A stretch of DNA of 64,000 nucleotides from Candidatus Methanoflorens stordalenmirensis (GCA_003139855.1 PLGY01000036.1:38315-102314); one strand, 5' to 3'. Counted from the stretch's first letter, positions 29,063 to 39,545 are shown. Notes: generated from the letters alone by a model not told the origin. Translations and numbers: made by a program.

Positions 29063-30118
29063 ATGTGGGTAACTAACTGCCACAATGGCTCAGGGCGACC
29101 TTTAGACATTAGGAAAAGGTATAGCGGCGTTGAGCGCCCGCTTTTCATTTTGATTCTCTCCAATTCGGATACGGCAGCTATTCCCGGCATATCAGGTGCT
29201 GGAAGCACTGAAGATTACATCCAATACACGCCGGCTGCTGACGCTGAAATTGTCTCCAACGGAAAACTGAAAACGATTGGAGTAATGCCTAATGCACCGT
29301 CTGGAGCCGTCACTCCTGCCGTTCTCACACGTGCCGGCCTTAATCTGTCACAAAGTGCACATCTTCTAATAAACTCAGGCTTGAAGATTGTGCCCGGAGT
29401 CCCCTATTACGACTTGCGAACGAAACACGGCAGCGACATCCGATTTGCGCCAGCAGTGCCCGACGCTTACTCAATCCAAAAGGCTGCCAAAAAGCTCGCT
29501 GCGTGCTGTGACTGCGACTTAGCAGTAATAGGAGAGACAATTCCTGGAGGCACAACCACCGCGCTGTGCGTGCTACGAGCGCTCGGCTTCACCGCTAACG
29601 TGAGCAGCAGCTTCGCGACGAATCCGATCGCTTTAAAAGAAAAAGTCGTACGAGAGGCGATGCGCCGCGCTTCTATTAATCCAGGAAACTTACGAAACGA
29701 TCCCATGCGAGCTATTGAACTATTTGGTGATCCCATGATGCCTTGTGCGGTCGGACTCACCGAGGGTTTCCTGCGCTCCGGAAAAGAAGTTATCTTAGCA
29801 GGTGGAACGCAAATGGGTGCAGTTGCAGCCGCGTTGCGTGCACTCGACGTTTCCACCGACCTTGTAATAGCTACGACAAAGTACGTCTTTGACGATCGTG
29901 CGGCTCGGTTTGTAAAGTTGGTTAATGCATTAGACGTAGATGCGTTTAGCGCGGATCCAGGCTTCTCAAAAAGCTCGGTTGATGCACTTCAGAAATATGA
30001 GCAGGGAGAGGTGAAAGAAGGCGTGGGGGCAGGGGGGGCCATGACTCTAGCTTATATACGTGGCTACAGTCAAGAAGCTTACAGACGGGAAGTAGAGGCT
30101 GTGATCAAACGCCTGTGA
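29063..30118 (+). CDS. CobT-like nicotinate-nucleotide-dimethylbenzimidazole phosphoribosyltransferase family (TIGR00303)
   Basis: AIPGISGAGSTEDYIQYTPAADAE, VIGETIPGGTTTALCVLRALG, ILAGGTQMGAVAAALRAL. Confidence 0.88.
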   Translation: MWVTNCHNGSGRPLDIRKRYSGVERPLFILILSNSDTAAIPGISGAGSTEDYIQYTPAADAEIVSNGKLKTIGVMPNAPSGAVTPAVLTRAGLNLSQSAHLLINSGLKIVPGVPYYDLRTKHGSDIRFAPAVPDAYSIQKAAKKLAACCDCDLAVIGETIPGGTTTALCVLRALGFTANVSSSFATNPIALKEKVVREAMRRASINPGNLRNDPMRAIELFGDPMMPCAVGLTEGFLRSGKEVILAGGTQMGAVAAALRALDVSTDLVIATTKYVFDDRAARFVKLVNALDVDAFSADPGFSKSSVDALQKYEQGEVKEGVGAGGAMTLAYIRGYSQEAYRREVEAVIKRL

Positions 30119-30215
30119 CACATATGTACCGACCGCAACACCAGCGTAGGCACTTGTAGGCGGATAAGACGACACTCGACAAATTATAAAAGCTTCAGTT
30201 AACAATACTCACAAG

Positions 30216-31118
30216 ATGTTCAAGCAAAAACACATCGTTTCAATGCGAGATTTAACGCGCGATGATGTGGACTTTGTGCTGGACTACGCTGAAAAAATGA
30301 TGCCGTGCGCAAAAGCCGGCGTGCGACTGCTCCAAAGCCGAATATTGGCGCTGCTTTTTTTCGAACCTAGTACTAGAACGCAACTTTCGTTCGACTCAGC
30401 GATGAAGCGGCTCGGCGGCTCTACTTTAAGCTTAACCTCGGAAGAGAGCTCTGTACTAAAAGGCGAAACCCTTGCTGACACGATAAAAGTCGTGGGTGAA
30501 TACGCAGATGCGATCGTCCTGCGACATCCGAGGGAAGGAGCAGCGCGAATGGCTAGTGAAATATCAAGCGTCCCCATCATTAACGGAGGCGATGGAGCAG
30601 GCCATCACCCCACTCAAACTCTTCTCGATCTCTTTACGATAAAAAAGGAGAGTCATTTACACGACCTCGACATAGCTTTGCTAGGAGATCTTAGATACGG
30701 ACGGACTGCGCACTCCCTGGTCTATGCATTGAATATGTACGATGCGAACATCACGCTTGTAGCACCAGAGGGACTCCAAATGCCCAAGCACATCGTTAGT
30801 ACGCTAGATTCCGTCAGATTAACCGAGGACATTGATGAGGTCATTCGGGACGTGGATGTGCTCTATGTCACGCGAATACAAAAAGAACGATTTCCTGATC
30901 CAAACGAATATTTGCGCGTCGCCAAGAGTTATAGGATAACGCTGCCAGTTTTAGAGGGGGTGCGTGATAATCTGATTATCATGCATCCGCTGCCGCGCGT
31001 AGACGAAATAGCTCAAGAAGTTGATCAAACGAAATACGCGAAATACTTCAAACAAGCATTCTATGGGATACCTGTGAGAATGGCGTTGCTCGCGATACTC
31101 TTGAATGGTGCGACATGA
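30216..31118 (+). CDS. pyrB: Aspartate carbamoyltransferase catalytic subunit
   Basis: [49 protein letters not shown]. Confidence 0.97.
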   Translation: MFKQKHIVSMRDLTRDDVDFVLDYAEKMMPCAKAGVRLLQSRILALLFFEPSTRTQLSFDSAMKRLGGSTLSLTSEESSVLKGETLADTIKVVGEYADAIVLRHPREGAARMASEISSVPIINGGDGAGHHPTQTLLDLFTIKKESHLHDLDIALLGDLRYGRTAHSLVYALNMYDANITLVAPEGLQMPKHIVSTLDSVRLTEDIDEVIRDVDVLYVTRIQKERFPDPNEYLRVAKSYRITLPVLEGVRDNLIIMHPLPRVDEIAQEVDQTKYAKYFKQAFYGIPVRMALLAILLNGAT

Positions 31119-31591
31119 TTCCAGACAAAGACAAGGAGGAACTGAGAGTCCGATCGATTCGAAACGGTTCTGTCATAGACCATATCACCGCCGGAAACGC
31201 TCTTAACGTGCTCAGAATACTCGGCATAACTGGGATCAGTACCGCTATAGTTAGCGTGGTCATGAATGTGCCAAGCAAGAGGCTGGCTTTCGGACGAAAA
31301 GATATCGTCAAGATCGAAGACCGGGAGCTAGTCCCGGCAGAAGTAGATAAAATTGCGCTTATAGCCCCGCAGGCGACGATCAACATTATACGGGACTACG
31401 AAGTGGTACAAAAGAAGTTAGTCGTCTTGCCGGATTTGATAACCCACGTCGTTCGCTGCCCGAATCTAAATTGCATTTCAAATAGCGCAGAGCCGATCTA
31501 TTCTAAGTTTAGAGTTCTTGACTCGTTTGTCCTTCGGTGCAGCTACTGCGAGAGCATCATCGATAGCGATATCGCGACATACTTGATTTGA
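31115..31591 (+). CDS. pyrI: Aspartate carbamoyltransferase regulatory subunit
   Basis: [26 protein letters not shown] and C-terminal Zn site CPNLNCISN...CSYCE. Confidence 0.96.
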   Translation: MIPDKDKEELRVRSIRNGSVIDHITAGNALNVLRILGITGISTAIVSVVMNVPSKRLAFGRKDIVKIEDRELVPAEVDKIALIAPQATINIIRDYEVVQKKLVVLPDLITHVVRCPNLNCISNSAEPIYSKFRVLDSFVLRCSYCESIIDSDIATYLI

Positions 31592-31795
31592 GTCCTGCAA
31601 ATCGCAACCATTCGCTTCATTGCGCGCAGATTACGCCACCTCGTGCAAAGCTACGCGCGAGCGCAAGAAATTTGCTCGGCGATCAAGAGCGCAGGACCCT
31701 ACCAGGCACTTTTGGCCTCGAAGACACCCTGATTGGATTACACGCCCAGAAAATACGCTGCTTGCCGATTGAACGAAGTTATCGCGTTACACCAG

Positions 31796-32314
31796 TCAGC
31801 CGATTTTCCGTGCTGCGAGTCTGATCGCTTCGACCAGACTATTCTGCGGCATGATAGATGCAACGGGAATGCGCAAGATTCTTTCAACTGTGGGACTGAC
31901 GATCGGAGCGCAAACTAATGCGAGCGCGCCGTCGCGCTCAGCGTGGACAGCTGCTATCAAAGCTTCTTCAATTGACGTTGCTGGATACTCTCTGATTACG
32001 ATTTCTTTCCCTTCTATCATCATGAACCTTTCCGTTATCTTGTCAAGCACAGGCCTAGCAGCGACGACGGCAATAAGATCGCCTTTTTTTGAGGCTCCTT
32101 CGAGTCGTCTAACTGCTCGGAGGATCTCTCTGAGTGTTTTGAGATTTGGTTCGCGTTCTCCTGAAATAATTTTGTAAAGCGTGCTTGATGATACGCCTGA
32201 AATGTCAGCAAACTTAGTAACTGTATACCCGAGTTCTTTTATCGCTTGCAAAAGAGTACTCTTGAGTTCCTCGTCGGATGAAAACGTTGCCCGAATAAGA
32301 TCATCTGCAAGCAT
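31796..32314 (-). CDS. HTH (XRE-type) transcriptional regulator with C-terminal sensor-like domain
   Basis: GYTVTKFADISGVSSSTLYKIISGEREPNLKTLREILRAVRRLE HTH. Confidence 0.85.
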   Translation of the reverse strand: MLADDLIRATFSSDEELKSTLLQAIKELGYTVTKFADISGVSSSTLYKIISGEREPNLKTLREILRAVRRLEGASKKGDLIAVVAARPVLDKITERFMMIEGKEIVIREYPATSIEEALIAAVHAERDGALALVCAPIVSPTVERILRIPVASIMPQNSLVEAIRLAARKIG

Positions 32315-32564
32315 TACGATTTCCGCACACAGTTAACTACACCTATTATTTAATGGTTGTTATAGGATAATGAATTGTACAAAAAAAGAAAATGATTAAT
32401 TTTTCGCACCAGATTCCCACACGCGGCTTGCATTAGAGGCTTTCAGAAAGGTTCTGTTTTAGAGGGGGCAAAGAACCGTTCGCTCGAACGTTTGAGGCGT
32501 TGGCACGAGCTCCGGAGTAATATGCCACCGTTAAACTTGTAAACTTGAATTCCTAGTAAAGGAT

Positions 32565-33599
32565 ATGGACCGGGAGTTTACCGAAAAACTAACGATTTTC
32601 TGGGAAAGCGGCGCCATTATGTTAGTCGATCAAACGAAGCTTCCAATCGCCTATAAGCTCATCAAAATTACGACAATCAATCAGCTTATTAACGCAATAA
32701 ATAGATTAAAAGTGCGCGGAGCGCCGGCTCTCGGAGCTGCCGGCGCCTACGGCATTGCTCTTGCAGCGCACAACTCGAGAGCGCGTACTGTATCTAAACT
32801 AAAGACCCACGTACACGCAGCAGGAAGGTCAATTCTAGCAACACGACCAACTGCCGCCAATCTGTTTTATGGGGTTGATCGCGTTCTGAAAGCGATAGAG
32901 CCGTGCATCACATCTGACGAAGTCCGAGAAACAGCGCTAGACGAAGCGATACGCATAGCAGAAGAAGATGTGATCACCAATAAAGCTTTAAGCGTCGTAG
33001 GCGCGTCTTTGTTGAAAGATGGCGACGTCGTCATGACCTACTGCAACGCTGGAAGGCTCGCCACTGTAGGCTGGGGGACTGCTTTGGGGGTCATTCGCTC
33101 GGCAATAAAGGAAGGAAAGCGGATCGCCGTCTATGCGTGTGAGACAAGACCACTCAACCAGGGCAGCCGCATCACAGCGTTTGAGTTGCTCGAAGATAAC
33201 ATTCCAACCACCTTAATCGCCGACAATATGGCGGCTTGGATAATGAGGCAAGGAAAAATCGATCACGTAATAGTCGGGGCAGACCGGATTACTAGATCGG
33301 AAGTTTACAACAAGGTCGGAACGTATATGCTCGCGATCTGCGCCAAGAACCATGGCATACCCTTCTACGTCGCCGCGCCATTATCAACCTTTGATTACGA
33401 AAGCTCCGTCGTCAAGATTGAAGAACGAGACGCCAATGAACTCAGATTCTGCGGTGGACAACAAATTGCCCCGAGCGCTGTGCAAGTGGAAAACCCCGCG
33501 TTTGATGCGACGCCCGTCGAATTCATCACCGGGATAATAACCGAAGAAGGCATCATGGACCCTCAACATATCTTTCACAGATCTGATACCCAGAGCTGA
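32565..33599 (+). CDS. mtnA: Methylthioribose-1-phosphate isomerase / eIF2B-like family
   Basis: INRLKVRGAPALGAAGAYGIALAA, MTYCNAGRLATVGWGTALGVI, VYACETRPLNQGSRITAFEL, IVGADRITRSEVYNKVGTYMLAI. Confidence 0.92.
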   Translation: MDREFTEKLTIFWESGAIMLVDQTKLPIAYKLIKITTINQLINAINRLKVRGAPALGAAGAYGIALAAHNSRARTVSKLKTHVHAAGRSILATRPTAANLFYGVDRVLKAIEPCITSDEVRETALDEAIRIAEEDVITNKALSVVGASLLKDGDVVMTYCNAGRLATVGWGTALGVIRSAIKEGKRIAVYACETRPLNQGSRITAFELLEDNIPTTLIADNMAAWIMRQGKIDHVIVGADRITRSEVYNKVGTYMLAICAKNHGIPFYVAAPLSTFDYESSVVKIEERDANELRFCGGQQIAPSAVQVENPAFDATPVEFITGIITEEGIMDPQHIFHRSDTQS

Positions 33600-33604
33600 C
33601 CGCG

Positions 33605-34273
33605 ATGGAGAACTCAACAGCGATAAATGTAATATGCCAAGACAAGCCCGGCGTTTTAAGAGATGTGGCCGCGGCAGTTGCCCGTTTTGAAGGTAATATA
33701 CGATATACGCAGCAGTTCATCCTCACGAAGGGGAAGCATCAGGGCTTGGCTGCAATCTATATGGAGATCGTGAACGTCTCAAACGTGCTAGATTTGGCTA
33801 AAAAGCTTAAGGCCATCTCTGAGGTCGACAGCGTTTCCTTTCATGAGCCCTTCGAAAAGATTTGGGGCTCTAGAATCATTATAATCGGCGGTGGCGCTCA
33901 GGTCGCGCAAGTAGCCCTCGGAGCGATTACGGAAGCTGATAGACATAACATACGCGGCGAGCGAATTAGCATTGACACATTGCCAATAGTAGACGAAGAC
34001 AATATAGCCAAAGCAGTAAATGCAGTATCTAGGACGCATCGCGCAAGTATATTAGTGCTCGCGGGCTCGCTTATGGGAGGAAAAATCGCTCAGGAGGTCA
34101 AGAAGCTACAAAAAGAGGGTTTTAAGGTAATTGCTCTGAACATGGCAGGGTCCGTGCCGGAAATAGCGGACCTAGTAGTCACTGATCCTGTACAGGCGGG
34201 AACATTTGCCGTAATGGCAATCGCGAAAACAGCGAGGTTTGACTTAGATCGAGTTTCAGGCAGACGCTTCTAG
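33605..34273 (+). CDS. ACT domain plus DUF5612-like protein
   Basis: INVICQDKPGVLRDVAAAVARFEGNIRYTQQFI ACT domain followed by GSRIIIIGGGAQVAQVALGAITEADRHNIRGERISIDTLPIVDEDNIAKAV. Confidence 0.82.
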   Translation: MENSTAINVICQDKPGVLRDVAAAVARFEGNIRYTQQFILTKGKHQGLAAIYMEIVNVSNVLDLAKKLKAISEVDSVSFHEPFEKIWGSRIIIIGGGAQVAQVALGAITEADRHNIRGERISIDTLPIVDEDNIAKAVNAVSRTHRASILVLAGSLMGGKIAQEVKKLQKEGFKVIALNMAGSVPEIADLVVTDPVQAGTFAVMAIAKTARFDLDRVSGRRF

Positions 34274-34298
34274 CATTTCAAAATCGAGACGTAAGTAT

Positions 34299-35213
34299 TC
34301 ACAATGTGGCAGCTACTAAGATCGGCAGCGTAATAGTCGCGTCTGAATACACCGTTACTGTATCAGCATGCTCACCTATCTTCCCCCATGATTTCGCCTC
34401 ATCCAAAGTGGCACCGGAAAGCCCGCCAGTCTCAGGGGTATCCATTGTGAGTTGAATAGCGAAATCAAACCCTTTGGGAATAAGAAGCATAGACTGCATA
34501 ATGAAATTTTTCGGAACGCCTCCGCCAACAAAAAGCGCCCCTGCTCGTCGCGCTTTGTAGCAGATGTCCATTATTTGTCGGATATCCTTGAACGTGTCGA
34601 CTTGAAGATCGCGTTTATATCCAAACACCCAACTCTGAAGCCCGATCGAGGAGTCAGCGATAGCAGGACAAAACACAGGCACTTCGTTATCTACGGCGGC
34701 CCGCAGAATAGAGTTTTTGTCCTCTATGCGCGACCCTACCTCCCGCAAAAAATTGCAAATCGTAAACAGCTTTTGTGGGTGCGAATCTAGAATATCACCA
34801 ACTATCGCGTCAAACCTTTCTTCAAACGTTGTGAAATGTTGGTCGGCCAAATAAACGTCATATATCCTATCAATCTTGCAGTTTTTCAGTTCGATGTCGT
34901 TCGCAGTGCATTGTCCTTGACAATGCTCGCCTCCGAAAGCTTCGATCATGTCGTGCACAAGGTTAGCGCCGGTGGTAACCAGCACATCAATATCGCCGCG
35001 CCTAACCATGTCAGCAACAACTTGCCGCATTCCTGCTGGAATCATGGCGCCAGCGAGGCCAAAAAAGCTCGTGACGTCTTCAGCTTGCATTTCTTTGTAT
35101 ATTTTAACAGCCTGAGCTAGGCGACCGGCTCCAAAAGCGCAGTTTTCGTACTGTCCCATTAAGTCTGCTACCGTGATGTCTTTTCCGACCTTTGCGTGTT
35201 TGATAGGGTTCAC
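34299..35213 (-). CDS. Deoxyhypusine synthase family
   Basis: FFGLAGAMIPAGMRQVVADMVRRGDIDVLVTTGANLVHD, FVGGGVPKNFIMQ (Lys retained). Confidence 0.92.
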   Translation of the reverse strand: MNPIKHAKVGKDITVADLMGQYENCAFGAGRLAQAVKIYKEMQAEDVTSFFGLAGAMIPAGMRQVVADMVRRGDIDVLVTTGANLVHDMIEAFGGEHCQGQCTANDIELKNCKIDRIYDVYLADQHFTTFEERFDAIVGDILDSHPQKLFTICNFLREVGSRIEDKNSILRAAVDNEVPVFCPAIADSSIGLQSWVFGYKRDLQVDTFKDIRQIMDICYKARRAGALFVGGGVPKNFIMQSMLLIPKGFDFAIQLTMDTPETGGLSGATLDEAKSWGKIGEHADTVTVYSDATITLPILVAATL

Positions 35214-35230
35214 CGAATAGTCTCCGTTTC

Positions 35231-36082
35231 CTATGGCTTTTCGTAGTCCGTCATTATGCGGGCGAACAAGAAATCTCGAACGAGTTTCGCGCCGACAAGA
35301 GCCGAAATTCCCATATCGTAATCGGGAGTTATTTCAACCATATCGAAACCGACCACGCGAGATGAAATCTCTCTGATCGCCGTTCGCAGTTCCAGAGGTG
35401 TCAACCCATAGGGCTCAGGATTTCCGACTCCAGGCGCATATGCTGGGTCTAGGACGTCCATGTCAATGGAAAGATACACAGCCTTGTTTTCGACTAACGG
35501 CGCTATGTCCTTCAAAATTTTCTTAATCCCCACACCTCTAATCCGGTCCATCGTATAAATAGCGCTGGTGTCTAGCGCCCTCTCATACTCATCGCGCGCC
35601 CCACTGCGGATTCCGATTTGAATCAGCGGCACGGAAAGACCGAACACGTTTCGTGAGACGCACGCGTGCCCGCATTCATTTCCAAGATAATTTTCTTTGA
35701 AATCTAGATGCGCATCAAAAATAACCGCGATGAGCTCCATCTTGTTTGCAAGGGCCCTGACGCACGGAAAAGTGAGCGAGTGCTCGCCGCCTAACGCTAT
35801 CGGGACTTTTCCGTCTTCCACTATGCGAGACGTTGTTGCCTCCAGATCAACAATCATATCGTCTACGTTGCCATACTCCGTGTCGCCTATATCACATACC
35901 AGCGACTCTAAAAGCTCACAATCGCACTCAAAGTCGTACGGCTCATAATTGTGCGAAGCTTTGCGTACAGCTTCAGGCGCCCATCGAGAACCTGATCTAA
36001 AAGAGGACGTGCCGTCGAACAAGACGCCGTGAATAACGTATTTGCTGCTTGCGTAATCAGAGCCTGAATCGGCAAATATCAT
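35231..36082 (-). CDS. speB: Agmatinase / ureohydrolase family
   Basis: GGEHSLTFP, FDAHLDFKENYLGNECGHACVSR, SIDMDVLDPAYAPGVGNPEPYGLTPLE. Confidence 0.95.
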   Translation of the reverse strand: MIFADSGSDYASSKYVIHGVLFDGTSSFRSGSRWAPEAVRKASHNYEPYDFECDCELLESLVCDIGDTEYGNVDDMIVDLEATTSRIVEDGKVPIALGGEHSLTFPCVRALANKMELIAVIFDAHLDFKENYLGNECGHACVSRNVFGLSVPLIQIGIRSGARDEYERALDTSAIYTMDRIRGVGIKKILKDIAPLVENKAVYLSIDMDVLDPAYAPGVGNPEPYGLTPLELRTAIREISSRVVGFDMVEITPDYDMGISALVGAKLVRDFLFARIMTDYEKP

Positions 36083-36113
36083 GCGTCAAAAATTCAACTG
36101 TCTAGTGAATTTA

Positions 36114-36497
36114 TTATTTGATATCTAATTTGCGCTTTCCCATCGATTCCAGGTACGTGACGTCTTTGCCTGCCTCCAGTTTATCCTTGTGCTCTGGCGG
36201 AATCTCAATCTCAAAAGTCGAATAGTCGTTGAGATCCATGAGCTGCGCAACACTCCCCATAACAGAAAGAACTTGAGCCCCTTTTCGTTCGACCATGGGG
36301 ACGTAAATCTTGGCGCTGACCGGCTGCACGATCGATCGTTTTTGGCCATCGAAAACGCCGATCGCGTCTATCCTCGCTTTGGCTGATCCGTGCTTACCAG
36401 GCTTTGATGTTGCCAAATTAACGATAGTGGAGGGTTCATCGTCAATTATAATATAGCGGCCGACTTTCAGCGTTCGTATTTCCGTTTGCTCCTTCAT
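36114..36497 (-). CDS. Translation initiation factor aIF5A
   Basis: Hypusine loop TSKPGKHGSAKARIDAIGVFDGQKR. Confidence 0.97.
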   Translation of the reverse strand: MKEQTEIRTLKVGRYIIIDDEPSTIVNLATSKPGKHGSAKARIDAIGVFDGQKRSIVQPVSAKIYVPMVERKGAQVLSVMGSVAQLMDLNDYSTFEIEIPPEHKDKLEAGKDVTYLESMGKRKLDIK

Positions 36498-36607
36498 GCG
36501 GGGTAATAGACAAGCATTAAATATAAATATATACGCATTAACGTAAAAGGCTTAGCGCCCAGCAACGCACGCTATTCAAGAAAACGACGAGATTTGGGTC
36601 AGTAGAA

Positions 36608-37408
36608 ATGCGCATAGGAATCGTCTCTAGATGTGACGTTAAAGAAGCAACCGACTTAGCTGCCAAAATCGGCCGCCATTTCAAAGGCCGTGCTGATGTA
36701 ATCTATGAAGATCAAACCGCTCGCGCACTTGGGCAAAGAGGAACGGAACTCGAAAGCTTCGACGTCGACGTAATAGTGACCGTAGGCGGCGACGGGACGA
36801 TCCTGCGAGTTCTGCAAAATATTCCACACTCGATTCCAGTGGTGGGCATAAATGTCGGAAAAGTAGGCTTCCTGGCGGAAGTCAGCCCGCAAAGGGCGCT
36901 CGGCGTCGTTGAAAGCCTGCTCGACGGCTTCCGCGTCTCGGCACACTCGAGACTAGCAGTGTCGGTCAATGGCCGACTCCTACCGTCCGCTACCAATGAG
37001 GCGGTAATTGTCACTTCACGACCGGCAAAAATACTTGAGTGCAGCATCAAGGTAGACGATCATGTTCTTGATGTGCTGCGTGCAGACGGCGTTATCGTCG
37101 CTACACCTACGGGGTCAACCGCGTACGCAATGAGCGCCGGTGGTCCGATCGTGGATCCACGAGTAGATGCATTTCTTATTGTCCCTCTTGCACCCTATAG
37201 GCTTTCCGTCCGTCCCTGGGTCGTGTATGGTGAGAGCACCGTAGTCATCAAAATAGAGGAAAAGGACGCCGTTATCGTCATTGACGGACAATATAATGAA
37301 ACCGTTCACAAAGACGATGAGATCCGCTTTGACAAAGATGACCAGCAATCGCTGTTTGTTCTTGTCGAAAAGAGTTTTTTTGAAAAAGTCTTGACGAAGC
37401 TGAGATAA
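36608..37408 (+). CDS. nadK: NAD kinase
   Basis: VTVGGDGTILRVLQ, GINVGKVGFLAEV, ATPTGSTAYAMSAGGPIVDP. Confidence 0.96.
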   Translation: MRIGIVSRCDVKEATDLAAKIGRHFKGRADVIYEDQTARALGQRGTELESFDVDVIVTVGGDGTILRVLQNIPHSIPVVGINVGKVGFLAEVSPQRALGVVESLLDGFRVSAHSRLAVSVNGRLLPSATNEAVIVTSRPAKILECSIKVDDHVLDVLRADGVIVATPTGSTAYAMSAGGPIVDPRVDAFLIVPLAPYRLSVRPWVVYGESTVVIKIEEKDAVIVIDGQYNETVHKDDEIRFDKDDQQSLFVLVEKSFFEKVLTKLR

Positions 37409-37439
37409 AGCGTCGCGACAAGTGCTTTAGTCGTTCGCG

Positions 37440-38090
37440 TTAGGAAGAGCTGCTTTCGTGCTTCTCAGGGGTAGAACTCAACAAGTTCTGAGCTGTTTTC
37501 CACGAACGTCTCGTTCCAGGTGGCAGGTCACCCCGCGCGTCCAACCACTTTTTCAAAAAAGCAATCGTCGTTACGTCTGACGGATAACCACTGCCAATAG
37601 TGACACCGAGAGAGCGTTCAAGGGCTCTTATGCTAGTATCTCTGCTCACTTTGGCGATGATTGACGCAGCCGACACAATCGCGTAATTCGCATCTGCCTT
37701 GTGCTCAGCGATTACCTTGTTTATTCCGCTCGCCCCCTTCACGCGCTCAGAGAACCGCGATGCATTTACGTCAGCGGCGTCAACAAATGCTACATCGGGC
37801 TTTAAATATCGCAAGGCTTGAGCATGGCCTCTCACGAGGATTTCGTTCACCGTAAGCACCGTTCTTAGTTCATCTATTTGTTGAGCGGTAATCTCTTGCA
37901 ATTGCACAGCGCATACCTTTTCGATCCGTTTCGATAGAAATTCGCGCCGCTTTGCGCTCAGCGCTTTTGAGTCTCTAAGCCCCATCCTCTCCAAGTACTT
38001 TAGTTCTGAAGAGTCAATACAAACTCCTGCGACGAAAAGCGATCCCAGAACCGCCCCTTTGCCTGCTTCATCCACACCAGCAAGCTTCAT
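37440..38090 (-). CDS. rnhB: Ribonuclease HII
   Basis: MKLAGVDEAGKGAVLGSLFVAGV, DSKALSAKRRE, GSGYPSDVTTIAFLKKW. Confidence 0.96.
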   Translation of the reverse strand: MKLAGVDEAGKGAVLGSLFVAGVCIDSSELKYLERMGLRDSKALSAKRREFLSKRIEKVCAVQLQEITAQQIDELRTVLTVNEILVRGHAQALRYLKPDVAFVDAADVNASRFSERVKGASGINKVIAEHKADANYAIVSAASIIAKVSRDTSIRALERSLGVTIGSGYPSDVTTIAFLKKWLDARGDLPPGTRRSWKTAQNLLSSTPEKHESSSS

Positions 38091-38103
38091 GGCTCAAATT
38101 GCC

Positions 38104-39282
38104 TCAAAACAGATGACGCACTCCAGCTAGCAGTCGCGGATTACGAGAGATAATACGCCTTACTATGCCAGCAACGCTCATCTCCTCGAGCGGCAGCCCT
38201 TCCAGTGAGCGCACGAGCTTGTTCAATTCGTCATCGGACAGATTGACAAAGATGTCCTTTATTTTGTAATTTCGTTCGAGCTTCTTCCCGAAAGACGCGC
38301 GCCAAGCCGCTTCATATCGCTTCAAAACCTTAGCAGAGGGGTCTTCCGCTCGGATAGCTTCCTTGGCAACTTCGCCTGCCAGTCTGCCGCCCTCTAAGGC
38401 GTTAATTATGCCGCCGCCAGTTATAGGATCAGTGTGATGCGCAGCATCACCGACTAGCATAATGCCGTCTCCTGCTGTTTTACGGACGGCATTGCTGACT
38501 GGGACACCTCCAACGTTCAATTCAACCGGCTGGCCGTTGGGGTAATGCTTGTTCACAAACGCGTCTAGATAGTCGATTGGATGCTTGCCGTCTAGTTTGC
38601 TCGCGAGGACACCAAGCCCAATATTTGCTGCTTGTGATCCCTTCGGGAATGCCCACGCGTAGCCCCCGGGAGCCGCCGAACCGAGATAAAAATCGCAGCA
38701 GTCGTCCAGCAAATCGACGTTAGCCACAAGGTACTGGGCGCAGCTTTCGAGGTCTTTGGGTCGAAGAGTAGTGTTAATGCCAGCCCAGCGGCCGACTTGT
38801 GACTCGATGCCATCGGCCGCGATGACAACAGCTGCACGGATTTCAAGGGATTCGCCTAAATGCCGAGCCTCGATGCCACGTATGAACCCATTTTCTGTTA
38901 TGACCCCTGTCGCGCGCGTCCTGACTACCACATCAGCTCCTGCTCGAGCTGCCCGCTTTGCAAGGTCTCGATCAAAAATCTTACGCTCGAGCACGTAGCC
39001 TACCTCGGGACCCGCAAGTTCTTCTGAAACGTCCAATCTCGTTCCATCAGGCGCAAATATGCGGGCTCTGGCTACTTTGCTCGCGATCCACTTTTTCTGG
39101 GGTCGTAAAAACTTTGAGAGCCCCACTTTTGATATGCCTTCAGCGCACCGAACAGGATCGCCAATTTCTTGGCGCTTTTCAATCAAAAGAACGTCACATT
39201 CTGGTGCGGCTGTCGCCGCAGCAAAAGCTCCGGCAGGCCCCGCCCCGACTACTATGATATCATATTCGCTTTTCACACTCAC
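38104..39282 (-). CDS. Geranylgeranyl reductase family (archaeal lipid saturation)
   Basis: YDIIVVGAGPAGAFAAATAA, GGYAWAFPKGSQAANIGLGVL, MLVGDAAHHTDPITGGGIINALEGG. Confidence 0.95.
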   Translation of the reverse strand: MSVKSEYDIIVVGAGPAGAFAAATAAPECDVLLIEKRQEIGDPVRCAEGISKVGLSKFLRPQKKWIASKVARARIFAPDGTRLDVSEELAGPEVGYVLERKIFDRDLAKRAARAGADVVVRTRATGVITENGFIRGIEARHLGESLEIRAAVVIAADGIESQVGRWAGINTTLRPKDLESCAQYLVANVDLLDDCCDFYLGSAAPGGYAWAFPKGSQAANIGLGVLASKLDGKHPIDYLDAFVNKHYPNGQPVELNVGGVPVSNAVRKTAGDGIMLVGDAAHHTDPITGGGIINALEGGRLAGEVAKEAIRAEDPSAKVLKRYEAAWRASFGKKLERNYKIKDIFVNLSDDELNKLVRSLEGLPLEEMSVAGIVRRIISRNPRLLAGVRHLF

Positions 39283-39292
39283 GCCTCTCGGT

Positions 39293-39460
39293 TCAGGAAA
39301 CGAAGAGCGCGCCGACTGGGCATATTGTGATACAAGTTTCGCACGCCGTACAACTTTCTGCGATTTCGAGGCACGACTCGATAAGCGTTATCGAATTAGT
39401 CGGACAAACGGATACACATGCGCCACAGTGTCCACATTTATCAATATTGACTTGAATCAC
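39293..39460 (-). CDS. 2[4Fe-4S] ferredoxin (55 aa, GTG start)
   Basis: RC translation VIQVNIDKCGHCGACVSVCPTNSITLIESCLEIAESCTACETCITICPVGALFVS; preceded by a GGAGGT Shine-Dalgarno; absent from the supplied ORF track. Confidence 0.92.
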   Translation of the reverse strand: MIQVNIDKCGHCGACVSVCPTNSITLIESCLEIAESCTACETCITICPVGALFVS

Positions 39461-39545
39461 GGTTTACCTCCTTTTGGCTGCGTTGCCGAGCAAAGAGTGC
39501 GTAACAAGAAGCGCAGAACGTTTCGAGGCTCGACAGGCGAAATTC

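Noticed and set aside
31592-31795. Plus-strand ORFs after pyrI (31588..31824, 31733..31918)
   Set aside because: Overlap the antisense HTH regulator and show no family motif.
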